Positions 1 to 7,855 of a DNA stretch of 41,018 bases are shown here, one piece after another; positions within the stretch are counted from its first letter, which is position 1; each line of letters starts with the position of its first letter. The notes under the pieces were generated by a model. That model searched no databases and was not told where the DNA came from. It saw only the letters and a program-made list of their open reading frames with translations. Source of the DNA: Bradymonadales bacterium (GTDB taxonomy: Bacteria; Bdellovibrionota; UBA2394). The stretch spans positions 1-41,018 of the forward strand of contig REDG01000027.1 of NCBI GenBank assembly GCA_007693605.1. The letters run 5' to 3'. The translations under genes were made by a program, and so were the position numbers.

Positions 1-36
1 AGGCTAGCAAAGCTCTTTCAAAAGCTCGACTAAATT

Positions 37-450
37 CTAAGGGCCTGCCTCAATTTTTCTAGGACCTTGAGGCCGCCGCTTCCATCGGATTTCACCCTGA
101 CCGAAGCTTGTCTTTCCCCTGAGCACTAGCTCGCCCCCATCCCATCGGAAATCTCGCCGAAGACTCTGTCCAATCCTCCAGGCCTCATTGCTATGCCAAA
201 TCTCATGAATCACGGAACTTTCTTGAATCCTATAGGCCCCGGCATAGAACAGCTCACGAACTTCTGCTGTCGGATCTCCCCAAGAAATCGCCACACTCAT
301 GATGCCTTCAGTAGTATAAATCAACAAACCCCTGGCCCCAGGTCCGCTCTCAACCCAGGCCCCGCCCTCATCTTGAACGAGATGAGAGACCAAGTCCCAA
401 ACTCCTAAAAAGTCAGACGCATGGGCCTCCGATTTCACTGGTCCGGACAT
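37..450 (-). CDS. Lipocalin-like domain protein (hypothetical)
   Basis: Encodes 137 residues with no signal peptide or membrane segment. The pattern of a GVW-type opening strand, a GLLIYTTEGIMSV strand and later aromatic-rich strands fits the small lipocalin-like family (Lipocalin_5 type) whose members are mostly uncharacterised; the ligand is unknown. I chose the ATG at 450 because a GGAGGAG ribosome site sits 7-8 nt upstream; a longer frame to 549 lacks such a site and would lie inside trhO. The start overlaps the end of trhO by 16 bp, so both are probably translated from one message. Confidence is good for the gene and moderate for the family. Confidence 0.72.
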   Translation of the reverse strand: MSGPVKSEAHASDFLGVWDLVSHLVQDEGGAWVESGPGARGLLIYTTEGIMSVAISWGDPTAEVRELFYAGAYRIQESSVIHEIWHSNEAWRIGQSLRRDFRWDGGELVLRGKTSFGQGEIRWKRRPQGPRKIEAGP

Positions 451-1271
451 GATGGATTCTCCTCCTGACATCGTGCACAGAGCTGCAGAAGGCCTGGCTC
501 GACCAAATTCTCCTCTGACCTTTCGATGATCCCTCGACAAGATCGACACTCAAGGTCTTTCACAACCTCGAGATTTTTGTTTACCGCCACGCGATGATCA
601 AAAACAAAACAACTCCCTTCAAAATGTTCCCCCTGACACTTTTCAAAGTACTTCAAAATACCGCCCTCAAGTTGAAGAACATTCTCAAAGCCGTGCTTTC
701 TCATCAGAGGAGCTGCCTTTTCGCAGCGAATCCCTCCTGTACAATAAGTGACAATCTTTTTTTTCTTCCACTCCTCAGGAAAACTCTGAAGAACTTCCGG
801 AAAACGCGAGAAGTGATCGAGCTTTAAATTGATGGCTCCCTGAAAATGACCCATCCGGTACTCAAAATCCTTTCTCGCATCTAAGACAATAAGGTCCTCG
901 CCCTGATCCAAGAGTTTCTTGAAGTCTTCTGCGTCGATTCTTCTCGCCCCGTCATTGATTGGGTCGATCTCAGGACAGCGAATCGTGACGATCTCTCTTT
1001 TAACTCTTACAAAAAACTTCTTAAAGGGGTTCGACTTCGACCAAGTCTTCTGAAACTCCAGGTTCTCAAACTCCGAAAACTTCCGAAGATCTTCGGCAAA
1101 GGCTTCGACAGAACTGACAGGGCCCGCCAAGAAGGCATTAATCCCCTCTTTGGCCAAAAGAATGCTGCCCTTGATTCCTCGATCCGACCCCAATTGATAA
1201 AGACGATCTCGAAGAGCCTCCACAGCCTCCAACGAAACAAAGCGATAGCCAGACAAGTTCAAAATCGACAC
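435..1271 (-). CDS. trhO: tRNA uridine(34) hydroxylase, rhodanese family (TrhO/YceA)
   Basis: Members of this family hydroxylate U34 of certain tRNAs to 5-hydroxyuridine in an oxygen-dependent reaction, in the cytoplasm. The N-terminal part has the AKEGINA motif (residues about 40-46). A rhodanese domain spans about 127-210 with the catalytic cysteine in CTGGIRCEK (about C177). The C-terminus carries two CxxC pairs (about 242/245 and 265/268) that probably bind zinc. The open frame runs to 1427, but the extra 52 residues resemble no family member. GTG at 1271 with AGAGG just upstream gives about 278 residues and matches where the family fold begins, so I prefer it with moderate certainty. It is divergent from serC. 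Confidence 0.88.
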   Translation of the reverse strand: MSILNLSGYRFVSLEAVEALRDRLYQLGSDRGIKGSILLAKEGINAFLAGPVSSVEAFAEDLRKFSEFENLEFQKTWSKSNPFKKFFVRVKREIVTIRCPEIDPINDGARRIDAEDFKKLLDQGEDLIVLDARKDFEYRMGHFQGAINLKLDHFSRFPEVLQSFPEEWKKKKIVTYCTGGIRCEKAAPLMRKHGFENVLQLEGGILKYFEKCQGEHFEGSCFVFDHRVAVNKNLEVVKDLECRSCRGIIERSEENLVEPGLLQLCARCQEENPSCPDQ

Positions 1272-1478
1272 AAGCCTCTGATTAGCAAAATTCCAGAGGG
1301 GGGTCAAAAACTCGAAGAAGAGAGGGGCCCCAAGGGCCGTCGGCTCCACCACCTCAATGCCCGTTTCACCCCGCTGGCAGATCTCAAAGCTGATGGTCCG
1401 GCCCCTTAACGGCCTCCGCTTCGACAACAGCCCGATCCCTCTCTTTTTTGAAATCTAAGGCTCTGCTAAGCTTCTCAA

Positions 1479-2582
1479 ATGTCAAAGCACAAAAACCGAG
1501 TCTTGAATTTTGGAGCCGGACCCAGTCTGTTGCCAGAGAAAGTCATCGAGCAGCTTCAGCAATCTCTTTGGAACTTTCAAGGCTCAGGCATGGGACTACT
1601 AGAAATCTACCACCGAAGCAGCCTTTTCGATGAAGTGATGGAAGAGCTTGAGTATCGTTTCAGAAAAATCCTCAAACTCGATGAATCATCTCACATCTTC
1701 TTTCTGCCCGGAGGCGCTAGCTTTCTGTTCGCCGCCATCCCCCTAAATTTTTTAAAGAAAGATCAGGCGGCGGGATTTCTTCATAGCGGTTATTGGACAG
1801 ACAAAGCCATAGCTGAAACAAAGCGCATTGGAGAGGCTCGATTGTTGGCGAGCTCCGAAGCCGATCAATTTCTCTGCCTTCCGACTCTCCCAACGGCCAC
1901 TGATACAAAGGATGTCTGTTACATTCAATACTGTTCGAACAATACGATTGAGGGAACCCAATGGCACAGTCTGCCCAGATTTGAGAACACTCCCGTCGTG
2001 GTCGATATGTCGTCTGATATTCTGTCGCGAGAACTCGACTTTAATCAGTTCGACTTGATCTTTGGGGGCTTGCAGAAGAATCTAGGTGCTGCCGGCATTG
2101 CTGTTTGCGTGATTAGAGACTCCTTTCTTCAAAGCTCAAACAAAGGGCTTCCCATTTTCTTTCAGCTCTCCGCTCACCTAACGGCGGGGTCTCGTCTCAA
2201 CACCCCTCACACCCTTGGCCTATACTTATGTCTTCTGATGCTGAGATGGCTGGAGGATCAGGGGGGCCTTATCGCCATTGGCGAAGAAAACCGGCGAAAG
2301 GCTGAATTTCTTTATGAGTATCTCGATCAGTCTTCTGTTTTCGAAGCCCCCGTCAGAGAGGCTGATCGATCTCATATGAATATTGTTTTTGATCTAAAGC
2401 CTGAACACAAAGAACAGGAAGAGAGGTTTCTGTCGGAGGCAGAAGATGGGGGATTTCTTTCTTTGGCTGGCCACCGCTCTCGGGGAGGCTTTCGTGCGTC
2501 TTTGTACAACGCTCAGAGCTTCGATTCCGTCAGAGCCCTAACCCTATTTATGGAAAAATTTGAAAGTAAAATCAAAGCCTAG
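1479..2582 (+). CDS. serC: Phosphoserine aminotransferase
   Basis: A class V, PLP-dependent aminotransferase that makes O-phosphoserine from 3-phosphohydroxypyruvate and glutamate; it serves serine synthesis and, in many bacteria, pyridoxal phosphate synthesis. The 367 residues match the usual family length. The N-terminal NFGAGPS motif (10-16) is present, D176 in VVDMSSD should bind the PLP ring nitrogen, and K200 in GGLQKN is the Schiff-base lysine. Family members usually read GAQKN at that place, so the lysine context is slightly divergent. The C-terminal GGFRASLYN segment is typical. There is no clear ribosome site before the ATG. It converges with mgtE with only 7 bp between the two stops. 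Confidence 0.95.
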   Translation: MSKHKNRVLNFGAGPSLLPEKVIEQLQQSLWNFQGSGMGLLEIYHRSSLFDEVMEELEYRFRKILKLDESSHIFFLPGGASFLFAAIPLNFLKKDQAAGFLHSGYWTDKAIAETKRIGEARLLASSEADQFLCLPTLPTATDTKDVCYIQYCSNNTIEGTQWHSLPRFENTPVVVDMSSDILSRELDFNQFDLIFGGLQKNLGAAGIAVCVIRDSFLQSSNKGLPIFFQLSAHLTAGSRLNTPHTLGLYLCLLMLRWLEDQGGLIAIGEENRRKAEFLYEYLDQSSVFEAPVREADRSHMNIVFDLKPEHKEQEERFLSEAEDGGFLSLAGHRSRGGFRASLYNAQSFDSVRALTLFMEKFESKIKA

Positions 2583-2589
2583 ATGGCAC

Positions 2590-3933
2590 TTAAGCGACCA
2601 CTTGCAGGAACACCGCACTGGCCACTGCAAAATAGATAATCAAACCTGTGACATCCACAAAGGTCGCAACAAAGGGCGCCGAAGCCGTTGCGGGGTCTAA
2701 GCCCAGTCGCCTTAAAGCAAAGGGAAGCATACATCCAACAACCGTCCCCCATAGAACAATGAGTACAACGCTCAATGAAACGGTTAGCGCCAAGAACCAA
2801 TACAAGAAAAATGGATCCATATCTCTACCAGGCCAAACCATTACCCGCAGAAAGCCAAGAACTCCCAATAGCACCCCCAAACTAAGGCCCACAAAAGACT
2901 CTCTGAATAAGACCCTCCACCAATCTCTCAATCGGATTTGGCCCAGAGCCATGGCACGAATGACGAGAGTGGAAGCTTGTGAACCCGAATTTCCGCCGCT
3001 TGCAATAATCAGGGGAATGAATAGCGTCAACACAATGGCTCGTTCTAATTCGGCCTCATAGAATTCAATCGCGCTCGCGGTAAATGTCGAGCCCACAAAC
3101 AGAATTGCCAACCACCCCACTCGCTTGCGAACCATTTCAAAGAAACTGGTTTGAAGGTAGGGCGCATCGAGAGCCGATTGTGCGCCCATTTTTTGGATGT
3201 CTTCAGTGGCCTCTTCTTCGACCACACTAATCATATCGTCAACCGTGACAACCCCCTTCATTCGATTGTTCTCGTCAACGACGGGAATTGCGTTCAGACC
3301 GGATTGGGAAAAAACCCGACTTAGCTCTTCTTGCTCCATATTTTCTCGGACAGTAATCAAGTCCTTTTCCATGATGGCATCCACTCGTTTGTCTGGTGGA
3401 GCTGCAAAAAGAGTTCGAAGTGAAACCACACCGTGTAAGCTCTGATCAATTCCCAAAACATAGATATAGCGCAAGCTCTCTAGATAATCGGTCGCTTGAA
3501 TTCGAACATAAGTGAGAGCTTCCCGAACAGACATCTCAGCACGAATTCTAGGAAAGCGGGGACTCATCAAACCCCCAGCCTGATCTTCTTTGTATGCAAG
3601 AAGTGCTGCCACTTCACTTCGAGAACGTTCATCCAAGAGCTGTAAAAGTGACGGTCTGAATTCTTCATCCGAAGCTTGAATCAAGTCGGCGGCATCATCT
3701 GGCGGCAACAGCCGCATCCATGATCGTCTCTCTAGTTCTGGAATCTCCAGCAAAAGCTCAGACTGATCTTCAGAGCTTAAACTCAAAAAAAGCTCTTCTG
3801 CATCCACTCGAACAAGTGAACGAAATCGCTCCTGCCTTTCTTCAGGCGAAAGAGAGGGCCAATCCTTCCACGCAAGATCCAAAGCCAGCGCCTCGTCTTC
3901 GTTCTCCTGGTTTTCAATTGGCTCTTGGCTCAT
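2590..3933 (-). CDS. mgtE: Magnesium transporter MgtE
   Basis: A gated Mg2+ channel of the inner membrane. The order of domains is complete: a helical N-terminal MgtE domain (about 30-130), paired CBS domains (about 130-255) that sense cytoplasmic Mg2+ in characterised homologues, a plug helix, and five membrane helices in the last 170 residues. The pore signatures GGNSGSQ and PFVATFVDVTGL are both present. Length is 447 residues, normal for the family. The start ATG overlaps the stop of the upstream Rossmann-fold gene (ATGA at 3930-3933), so translation is probably coupled. I see no riboswitch-like leader, which fits its place inside an operon. Confidence 0.96.
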   Translation of the reverse strand: MSQEPIENQENEDEALALDLAWKDWPSLSPEERQERFRSLVRVDAEELFLSLSSEDQSELLLEIPELERRSWMRLLPPDDAADLIQASDEEFRPSLLQLLDERSRSEVAALLAYKEDQAGGLMSPRFPRIRAEMSVREALTYVRIQATDYLESLRYIYVLGIDQSLHGVVSLRTLFAAPPDKRVDAIMEKDLITVRENMEQEELSRVFSQSGLNAIPVVDENNRMKGVVTVDDMISVVEEEATEDIQKMGAQSALDAPYLQTSFFEMVRKRVGWLAILFVGSTFTASAIEFYEAELERAIVLTLFIPLIIASGGNSGSQASTLVIRAMALGQIRLRDWWRVLFRESFVGLSLGVLLGVLGFLRVMVWPGRDMDPFFLYWFLALTVSLSVVLIVLWGTVVGCMLPFALRRLGLDPATASAPFVATFVDVTGLIIYFAVASAVFLQVVA

Positions 3934-4613
3934 AAATCACCACCAGAGATGTCCTCCATCTCATAGACTCTTTTCTCAAAGCTGTCCCTTTTGGCCTCCT
4001 TTAACATCACTCCAGCCAACGAAGAAGTCGAACAACTCAAAAGATGTCTTTTCCCAAAAAGACGCCCGACGGGACTGCGCACTAGGCTTAGAAGAATCCC
4101 TTCTCCTAGCCGAGACTCTGGCCTCTGGCCCTCCAAAAGGGAAGGTCGAAAAATTTGAATCTGGGGGATGGGCAAGGCCAAGATCTCTCTTTCAATCTCG
4201 GCCTTTGTCCGAAAGTAAAGCCAAGGCGACCGCAAATTCGCAGATCTGGCGCTAACAAGAGAGAATTTCGGTATCCCTCGATACACACAGAGTCGACCCA
4301 ATTTGCGAACAAACTCAAAGTCCACTCTTCGAAACTCATGGGGGCTCTTTGCTTTCTTTCGTGTCGTTCCCAGACAACAAAACAAAATCTCTGCTCGAAC
4401 TTCGCTGGCCACAGACCAAAGATCCTCAAAGTCTGTTTTGATCCATTCCAGTTTCGGATGGCGGTGAGGGGGTTCTCGACGACCCAGAACCAGAACCTTT
4501 GAAATCTCTGAATCCGCAAACAGCTGCAACAAAAGTTCGGAGCCCACCAAGCCGGTCGCCCCTGCAAGTAGGACCGATTTCTCTTGATTGGAATGCCCCG
4601 AAGTCTTTCTCAC
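3930..4613 (-). CDS. NAD(P)-binding Rossmann-fold oxidoreductase (HTATIP2/YwnB-like)
   Basis: A 227-residue atypical short-chain dehydrogenase-like protein. The dinucleotide-binding motif GATGLVG is at residues 18-24 after the first strand. The segment SLVSARSAN followed by YFRTKAE places a possible catalytic Ser/Tyr/Lys set near residues 121, 133 and 137, as in the HTATIP2-like group that also has the FCCLGTTRKKA segment seen here. The substrate is unknown. It sits between doxX (20 bp upstream) and mgtE (4-bp overlap), which gives no clear functional hint. Confidence 0.85.
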   Translation of the reverse strand: MRKTSGHSNQEKSVLLAGATGLVGSELLLQLFADSEISKVLVLGRREPPHRHPKLEWIKTDFEDLWSVASEVRAEILFCCLGTTRKKAKSPHEFRRVDFEFVRKLGRLCVYRGIPKFSLVSARSANLRSPWLYFRTKAEIEREILALPIPQIQIFRPSLLEGQRPESRLGEGILLSLVRSPVGRLFGKRHLLSCSTSSLAGVMLKEAKRDSFEKRVYEMEDISGGDL

Positions 4614-4632
4614 CCCATACTCAATCGTTCAA

Positions 4633-5031
4633 CTACGAAAGAGGAAGAATCTTACTCTTCAAAATGGCAAACCTTCCACCACCCGTCAAAGCGAGTGCAA
4701 TGAAGCCTCCCATAAACAAGAATGCAAGTTCCTTTCTGCCAAAAGGGTCGTCGGCATGAAAAATGAAGAAGGCCACCATCATAGTGATCACGAGAGGAAT
4801 GCTGGCCAATCTTGTGAGAACCCCCAAAATCACCAGAATGGCACAAAACACCTCTGCAAAGACCGCTAGACTCAGGCTGAGCCCTGAGCCTAGAAAACCA
4901 AGAGGGTCAGGAAAGCTTTGTGATCGCTCGCCAAAGTTTGCTAGCTTCCCCCAACCGTGAGCGAAGAGCATGGTTCCCCCCAGCCAAACTCGGAGGACCA
5001 AGATTCCAATATCCTGCAAAAGTGAATTCAT
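4633..5031 (-). CDS. DoxX family integral membrane protein
   Basis: A 132-residue protein with four predicted membrane helices (about 5-25, 48-70, 74-92, 103-122) and the family hallmarks R-x-x-x-G near the first helix (LRVWLGG), HGWGK, and a conserved PLV-x-x-M in the third helix. DoxX-like proteins are small quinone-linked or redox-associated membrane proteins of uncertain role. A good ribosome site (AAGGA, 8-9 nt before the ATG) supports the start. It heads a three-gene minus-strand unit with the Rossmann oxidoreductase and mgtE. Confidence 0.88.
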   Translation of the reverse strand: MNSLLQDIGILVLRVWLGGTMLFAHGWGKLANFGERSQSFPDPLGFLGSGLSLSLAVFAEVFCAILVILGVLTRLASIPLVITMMVAFFIFHADDPFGRKELAFLFMGGFIALALTGGGRFAILKSKILPLS

Positions 5032-5102
5032 TCAAAACATCCTTTCTGGACAGTAGCTTCCTCCTTGTCGAGGCTTCTAATCAAGGAAAAAGACTGCTAA
5101 GT

Positions 5103-5792
5103 ATGGGGCCGATGACAGCCGTTCAAAAAAAGAAATTTGGCGCCCTTGAAGCGCTGGAAATTTGCCCTCAAGAATATGCTCAGGTTGTTGTTTTGTTGCA
5201 CGGATATGGGGCCAATATGGGGGATCTAATTGGACTCTCTCAGCTGAATCATCAAACGCGATGGATCTGCTTCAACGCCCCGGTTTTGCTTGGGACTCAA
5301 ATGGAACACGAGTTTCGGGCCTGGTTTGATTTTCCCCAGGAGCTGCTGGCCTCATCCACTCAGGCGAGAGAATACTCGGGATTTATTGAACACTGCCGCG
5401 AAGGCTTTGAAGAAGCCTATTCTGCTCTAGTGAACGCTCTCGAAAACATCGGAGAACCCCCTGAAAAAATTCGAATTGGAGGTTTTAGCCAAGGAGCCCT
5501 GATGGCGATCCACTGTTTCTTAAATTCTAAAGACGACCTTCATTCCCTTCTGTGCCTCTCTGGAATGAACCCAAAAATTCTTGGGTGGGAGGAGCTGATT
5601 TCTAAAAGAACTCCACGCCCAGTCTTTCAAAGTCATGGGACTGAAGATCCACTTCTCGATTTTTTTTGTGCAGAAGACTTGGCAAAGTGCTTTAAATCAC
5701 ACGCCTGGCCCATTGAATGGCATCCATTTGAAGGGGGGCATCAAATCCCGCCGGCCGTCATCGCCAGCCTGAGGAGTTTCATTTCAAAGTGA
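5103..5792 (+). CDS. Carboxylesterase/phospholipase-type alpha/beta hydrolase
   Basis: A cytoplasmic serine hydrolase of the phospholipase/carboxylesterase group (abhydrolase_2). From the chosen ATG the protein has 229 residues. The oxyanion-loop HGYGAN is at about 33-38, the nucleophile elbow GFSQG puts Ser at about 129, Asp is in TEDPLLD (about 182) and His in GGHQIP (about 213). The natural substrate is unknown; relatives cleave short acyl esters or lysophospholipids. The frame is open back to 4920, inside doxX, but similarity begins only near 5103; an ATG at 5112 is another option. Its stop overlaps the GTG start of the next gene (GTGA), so the two are coupled. Confidence 0.9.
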   Translation: MGPMTAVQKKKFGALEALEICPQEYAQVVVLLHGYGANMGDLIGLSQLNHQTRWICFNAPVLLGTQMEHEFRAWFDFPQELLASSTQAREYSGFIEHCREGFEEAYSALVNALENIGEPPEKIRIGGFSQGALMAIHCFLNSKDDLHSLLCLSGMNPKILGWEELISKRTPRPVFQSHGTEDPLLDFFCAEDLAKCFKSHAWPIEWHPFEGGHQIPPAVIASLRSFISK

Positions 5793-6742
5793 ATTCTATA
5801 TGGCATCAACTCGATCAAGCTCGAACGGATCTTTCGGACGGCAAGTTGTGTGCGATTCCGACCGAAACAGTCTATGGCCTCGCAGCTCGCTTCGATCATC
5901 CTGAAGCTATCCTGAAGATATTCGAAGTGAAAGAGCGGCCGTTTTTTGATCCTCTCATTCTACATATTGGTCGTTTGCAGCAGATTGAGGAGTTAACAGA
6001 GGAGTTTTCAGAGTTAGCTGAAGGCTTGGCTAAAGAATTTTGGCCCGGACCGATGACGATGGTTCTAAAGAAATCTCTCAAAGTAGATGAACGGATCACC
6101 GCCGGGCTTGAGACTGTCGGAATTAGAATGCCCTCCCACCCCCTTTGCCTCCGACTGTTGCGAAACCTTCGCTCGGCTGTGGCGGCCCCAAGCGCCAACC
6201 GCTTCGGAAAGACAAGCCCCACCAGGGCTTCTCATATTCGAGAAGAGTTTCCAGATCAGAATTTTTTTATTCTCGATGGAGGCGACTCATCTTTAGGCAT
6301 TGAGTCTACCGTTCTGAGACCCGACAAACAGAAAATCCAGATCTTGCGCCCTGGACCCATTGGAGAAACTCAGTTGCGCGCATTCCTTGTAAAATTCGAA
6401 CTCTCGCATATAGAGATTACAACTGAATCGAGCCAACACTCTCCTGGGCATATGAAACACCACTACCAACCCGCTATTCCTCTGGTGTGGTCGCAGCGAC
6501 CCGTTCTTTCATCGAGTGATCTTGAGTCTATTCAACGAAATCTCAGAGTCTCTAATCTTCGCCATAAGAGTCTCGACCTACCCAGAGACGCGAAGCTCGC
6601 GGCTCGCGTTCTCTATTCGCAGCTTCGAGAGCTTTCACAAGCACCGATTGATTTTATCTTTTTCTGTCCCCCTTTAGATGCAGAAGGGGATTGGACCGCA
6701 GTCTATGACCGACTCAGTAAGGCAAGTTCACTTCAAATCTAG
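5789..6742 (+). CDS. L-threonylcarbamoyladenylate synthase (Sua5/TsaC type)
   Basis: Makes threonylcarbamoyl-AMP from threonine, bicarbonate and ATP, the first step of t6A37 formation on ANN-decoding tRNAs; TsaD, encoded at 26448-27485, acts in the second step. The YrdC domain covers about residues 8-200 with PTETVYGLA, the KERPFFDPL loop and the SAVAAPSANRFGKTSPT segment. After it comes a linker ending in SPGMKHHYQP-like sequence (SPGHMKHHYQP), typical of long Sua5 proteins with a C-terminal Rossmann-like domain, here about 90 residues and so rather short. Start is GTG at 5789, overlapping the upstream stop. It ends 7 bp from the convergent HEPN gene. Confidence 0.92.
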   Translation: MNSIWHQLDQARTDLSDGKLCAIPTETVYGLAARFDHPEAILKIFEVKERPFFDPLILHIGRLQQIEELTEEFSELAEGLAKEFWPGPMTMVLKKSLKVDERITAGLETVGIRMPSHPLCLRLLRNLRSAVAAPSANRFGKTSPTRASHIREEFPDQNFFILDGGDSSLGIESTVLRPDKQKIQILRPGPIGETQLRAFLVKFELSHIEITTESSQHSPGHMKHHYQPAIPLVWSQRPVLSSSDLESIQRNLRVSNLRHKSLDLPRDAKLAARVLYSQLRELSQAPIDFIFFCPPLDAEGDWTAVYDRLSKASSLQI

Positions 6743-6749
6743 TGGCCCA

Positions 6750-7166
6750 CTAGTGATCTTTTATGAATTTTTTTAAGTCCTTCGAAATACTGTTCAAAAA
6801 ACGGATCACTGACAGGGCCTCATCTGAACTGTATTCTTGGGTCGGAACAAAATCTCGCGCTCCACAAAATGAAAGCTCTCTATCTTTTCTCAGCTTTCTT
6901 GACCACTCAGCGATCTCGTCAACCCGCTTGAAAAAAGGAGGTGGAACATTTTTTCGAACAGGAAGTAGCTCTTTACCTGGATCATGAGAGTGTGTGGGCT
7001 CAACTCCAATACACCGAAGCAGGCCCTTGGTGAAAAGCTCCAAGGCTTCTTGCCCCTCACGAATCACATCGGAGTAGGCTTTCCTCTTCTGAAACTCCTC
7101 AAGTATCTCAGCCCTAACTAAAAACTTCTCAAAATAGGCCTTTGCAAGCGCATCACTTATCTCCAC
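6750..7166 (-). CDS. HEPN domain protein (putative toxin of an MNT/HEPN pair)
   Basis: An all-helical protein of 138 residues. The segment KAYSDVIREGQEALELFTKGLLR followed by G-x-x-P-x-H-x-H-D matches the start of HEPN domains partnered with minimal nucleotidyltransferases. A canonical R-x(4-6)-H RNase motif is not obvious, so nuclease activity is uncertain. I chose the GTG at 7166 because GGGAG lies 9 nt upstream and homologues begin near EISDALAKAYFEK; the open frame reaches 7271. The start overlaps the end of the MNT frame by 10 bp, the usual arrangement for these pairs. In known systems the MNT partner nucleotidylates and inactivates the HEPN toxin; applying that here is inference. Confidence 0.78.
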   Translation of the reverse strand: MEISDALAKAYFEKFLVRAEILEEFQKRKAYSDVIREGQEALELFTKGLLRCIGVEPTHSHDPGKELLPVRKNVPPPFFKRVDEIAEWSRKLRKDRELSFCGARDFVPTQEYSSDEALSVIRFLNSISKDLKKFIKDH

Positions 7167-7528
7167 TTCCAAGTTCTCCCTTTGCCCTGCCCGGTCGACT
7201 GAACTCCTCGTTCTCTCATATTCTCTAAGACCTGCTTCCTCCAAGCACTGTAGGCGTTTGACTTCTTCCAAATGAGAATCCCATCTTGAGCGATTGAAAA
7301 ATAAACAGCAGGAAGACTCTTAGAAGACAGTTCCGTCGGAAGAAAAACACAAGAAAACTCGCCCGGCACTCCATGTTTGGCAAGCTCTCGCATCTCAAAA
7401 CTCAAATGCTCAAGCATCTCTTCAGTGAACTGGTGTCGAGAATCAAGACCTCCCATGTCGTTACTAAAAATAGCCAAATCAAAATCCGAAGTATTTAGAG
7501 CTGTTTCAGTCGCGCGTGATCCATACAA
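7157..7528 (-). CDS. Minimal nucleotidyltransferase (MNT), antitoxin-like, displaced frame
   Basis: A Pol-beta-type nucleotidyltransferase segment. It has the GSx10DxD signature exactly (GSRATETALNTSDFD) for metal and nucleotide binding. The first in-frame ATG (7528) falls inside the signature, so the preceding beta strand would be lost. The same frame continues upstream as TGALVLYGSRA, which is the expected strand, but without an ATG. Before that, the family-like helix sits in the other frame, in the ORF 7495-7812. This implies a one-base shift near 7540, either a mutation, a sequencing error or recoding. The expected third acidic residue is not evident in EFSCVFLP. Downstream it overlaps the HEPN gene by 10 bp. 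Confidence 0.68.
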   Translation of the reverse strand: MYGSRATETALNTSDFDLAIFSNDMGGLDSRHQFTEEMLEHLSFEMRELAKHGVPGEFSCVFLPTELSSKSLPAVYFSIAQDGILIWKKSNAYSAWRKQVLENMRERGVQSTGQGKGRTWKWR

Positions 7529-7812
7529 AACAAGTGCTCCAGTTTGAAAACTTTTTGAGTTTCCGCAAAGTTTCGAAGCTTCGGAAAGATGGCGTCCTTC
7601 AAAAATCGGCTCACCTCTGAATTCAACCAGAGTTCGGGCGCAGGTTTAGCCGTGGCCATCTTCGAGTCTAGACGCTCCAACCTCAGGGGATACAGGCTCA
7701 AGACACCATCAGACTCGACCAATTCAAACAGCTTCTGCTGACGAAAGGGCTGAGGCAATTGAATGCGGCCGCGGTTGTCGGCCATTAAGATCTTCTTTCC
7801 CATCCGTAACAT
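7495..7812 (-). CDS. AbrB/SpoVT-like N-terminal segment, out of frame with MNT
   Basis: A 105-codon frame. Residues about 5-45 (ADNRGRIQLPQPFR, then LFELVESDGVLSLYPL) have the look of an AbrB-type swapped-hairpin DNA-binding domain. A linker rich in Ala/Pro follows, then a helix ending KLRNFAETQKVF that would lead directly into the MNT core if one base were added. The last 15 codons are shadow sequence read over the MNT core. I read this as the front half of an AbrB-MNT fusion. No strong ribosome site precedes the ATG at 7812 (or at 7803). A direct repeat of TGTAACAT type overlaps the start and could be an operator. The AbrB assignment is by pattern only. Confidence 0.6.
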   Translation of the reverse strand: MLRMGKKILMADNRGRIQLPQPFRQQKLFELVESDGVLSLYPLRLERLDSKMATAKPAPELWLNSEVSRFLKDAIFPKLRNFAETQKVFKLEHLFCMDHARLKQL

Positions 7813-7820
7813 TGTAACAT
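7806..7820. promoter_or_regulatory. Direct repeat at the AbrB-MNT start (possible operator)
   Basis: The motif TAACAT occurs twice, two bases apart (7807-7812 and 7815-7820), overlapping the start codon of the AbrB-like frame. Autoregulation by a DNA-binding antitoxin domain is common in toxin-antitoxin loci; binding here is inference. Confidence 0.3.
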
Positions 7821-7855
7821 ATGGGAGAAATGAAGGAAATCCCGCCTAAGCCGGC

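Noticed and set aside
1272..1427. 52-residue N-terminal extension of trhO
   Set aside because: It has no resemblance to the family and no ribosome site; kept only as an alternative start.
7535..7550. Programmed -1 frameshift in the MNT locus as a firm call
   Set aside because: TTTTCAAA allows only the first tRNA to re-pair well, and no downstream stimulatory hairpin is evident; mutation or sequence error is at least as likely.
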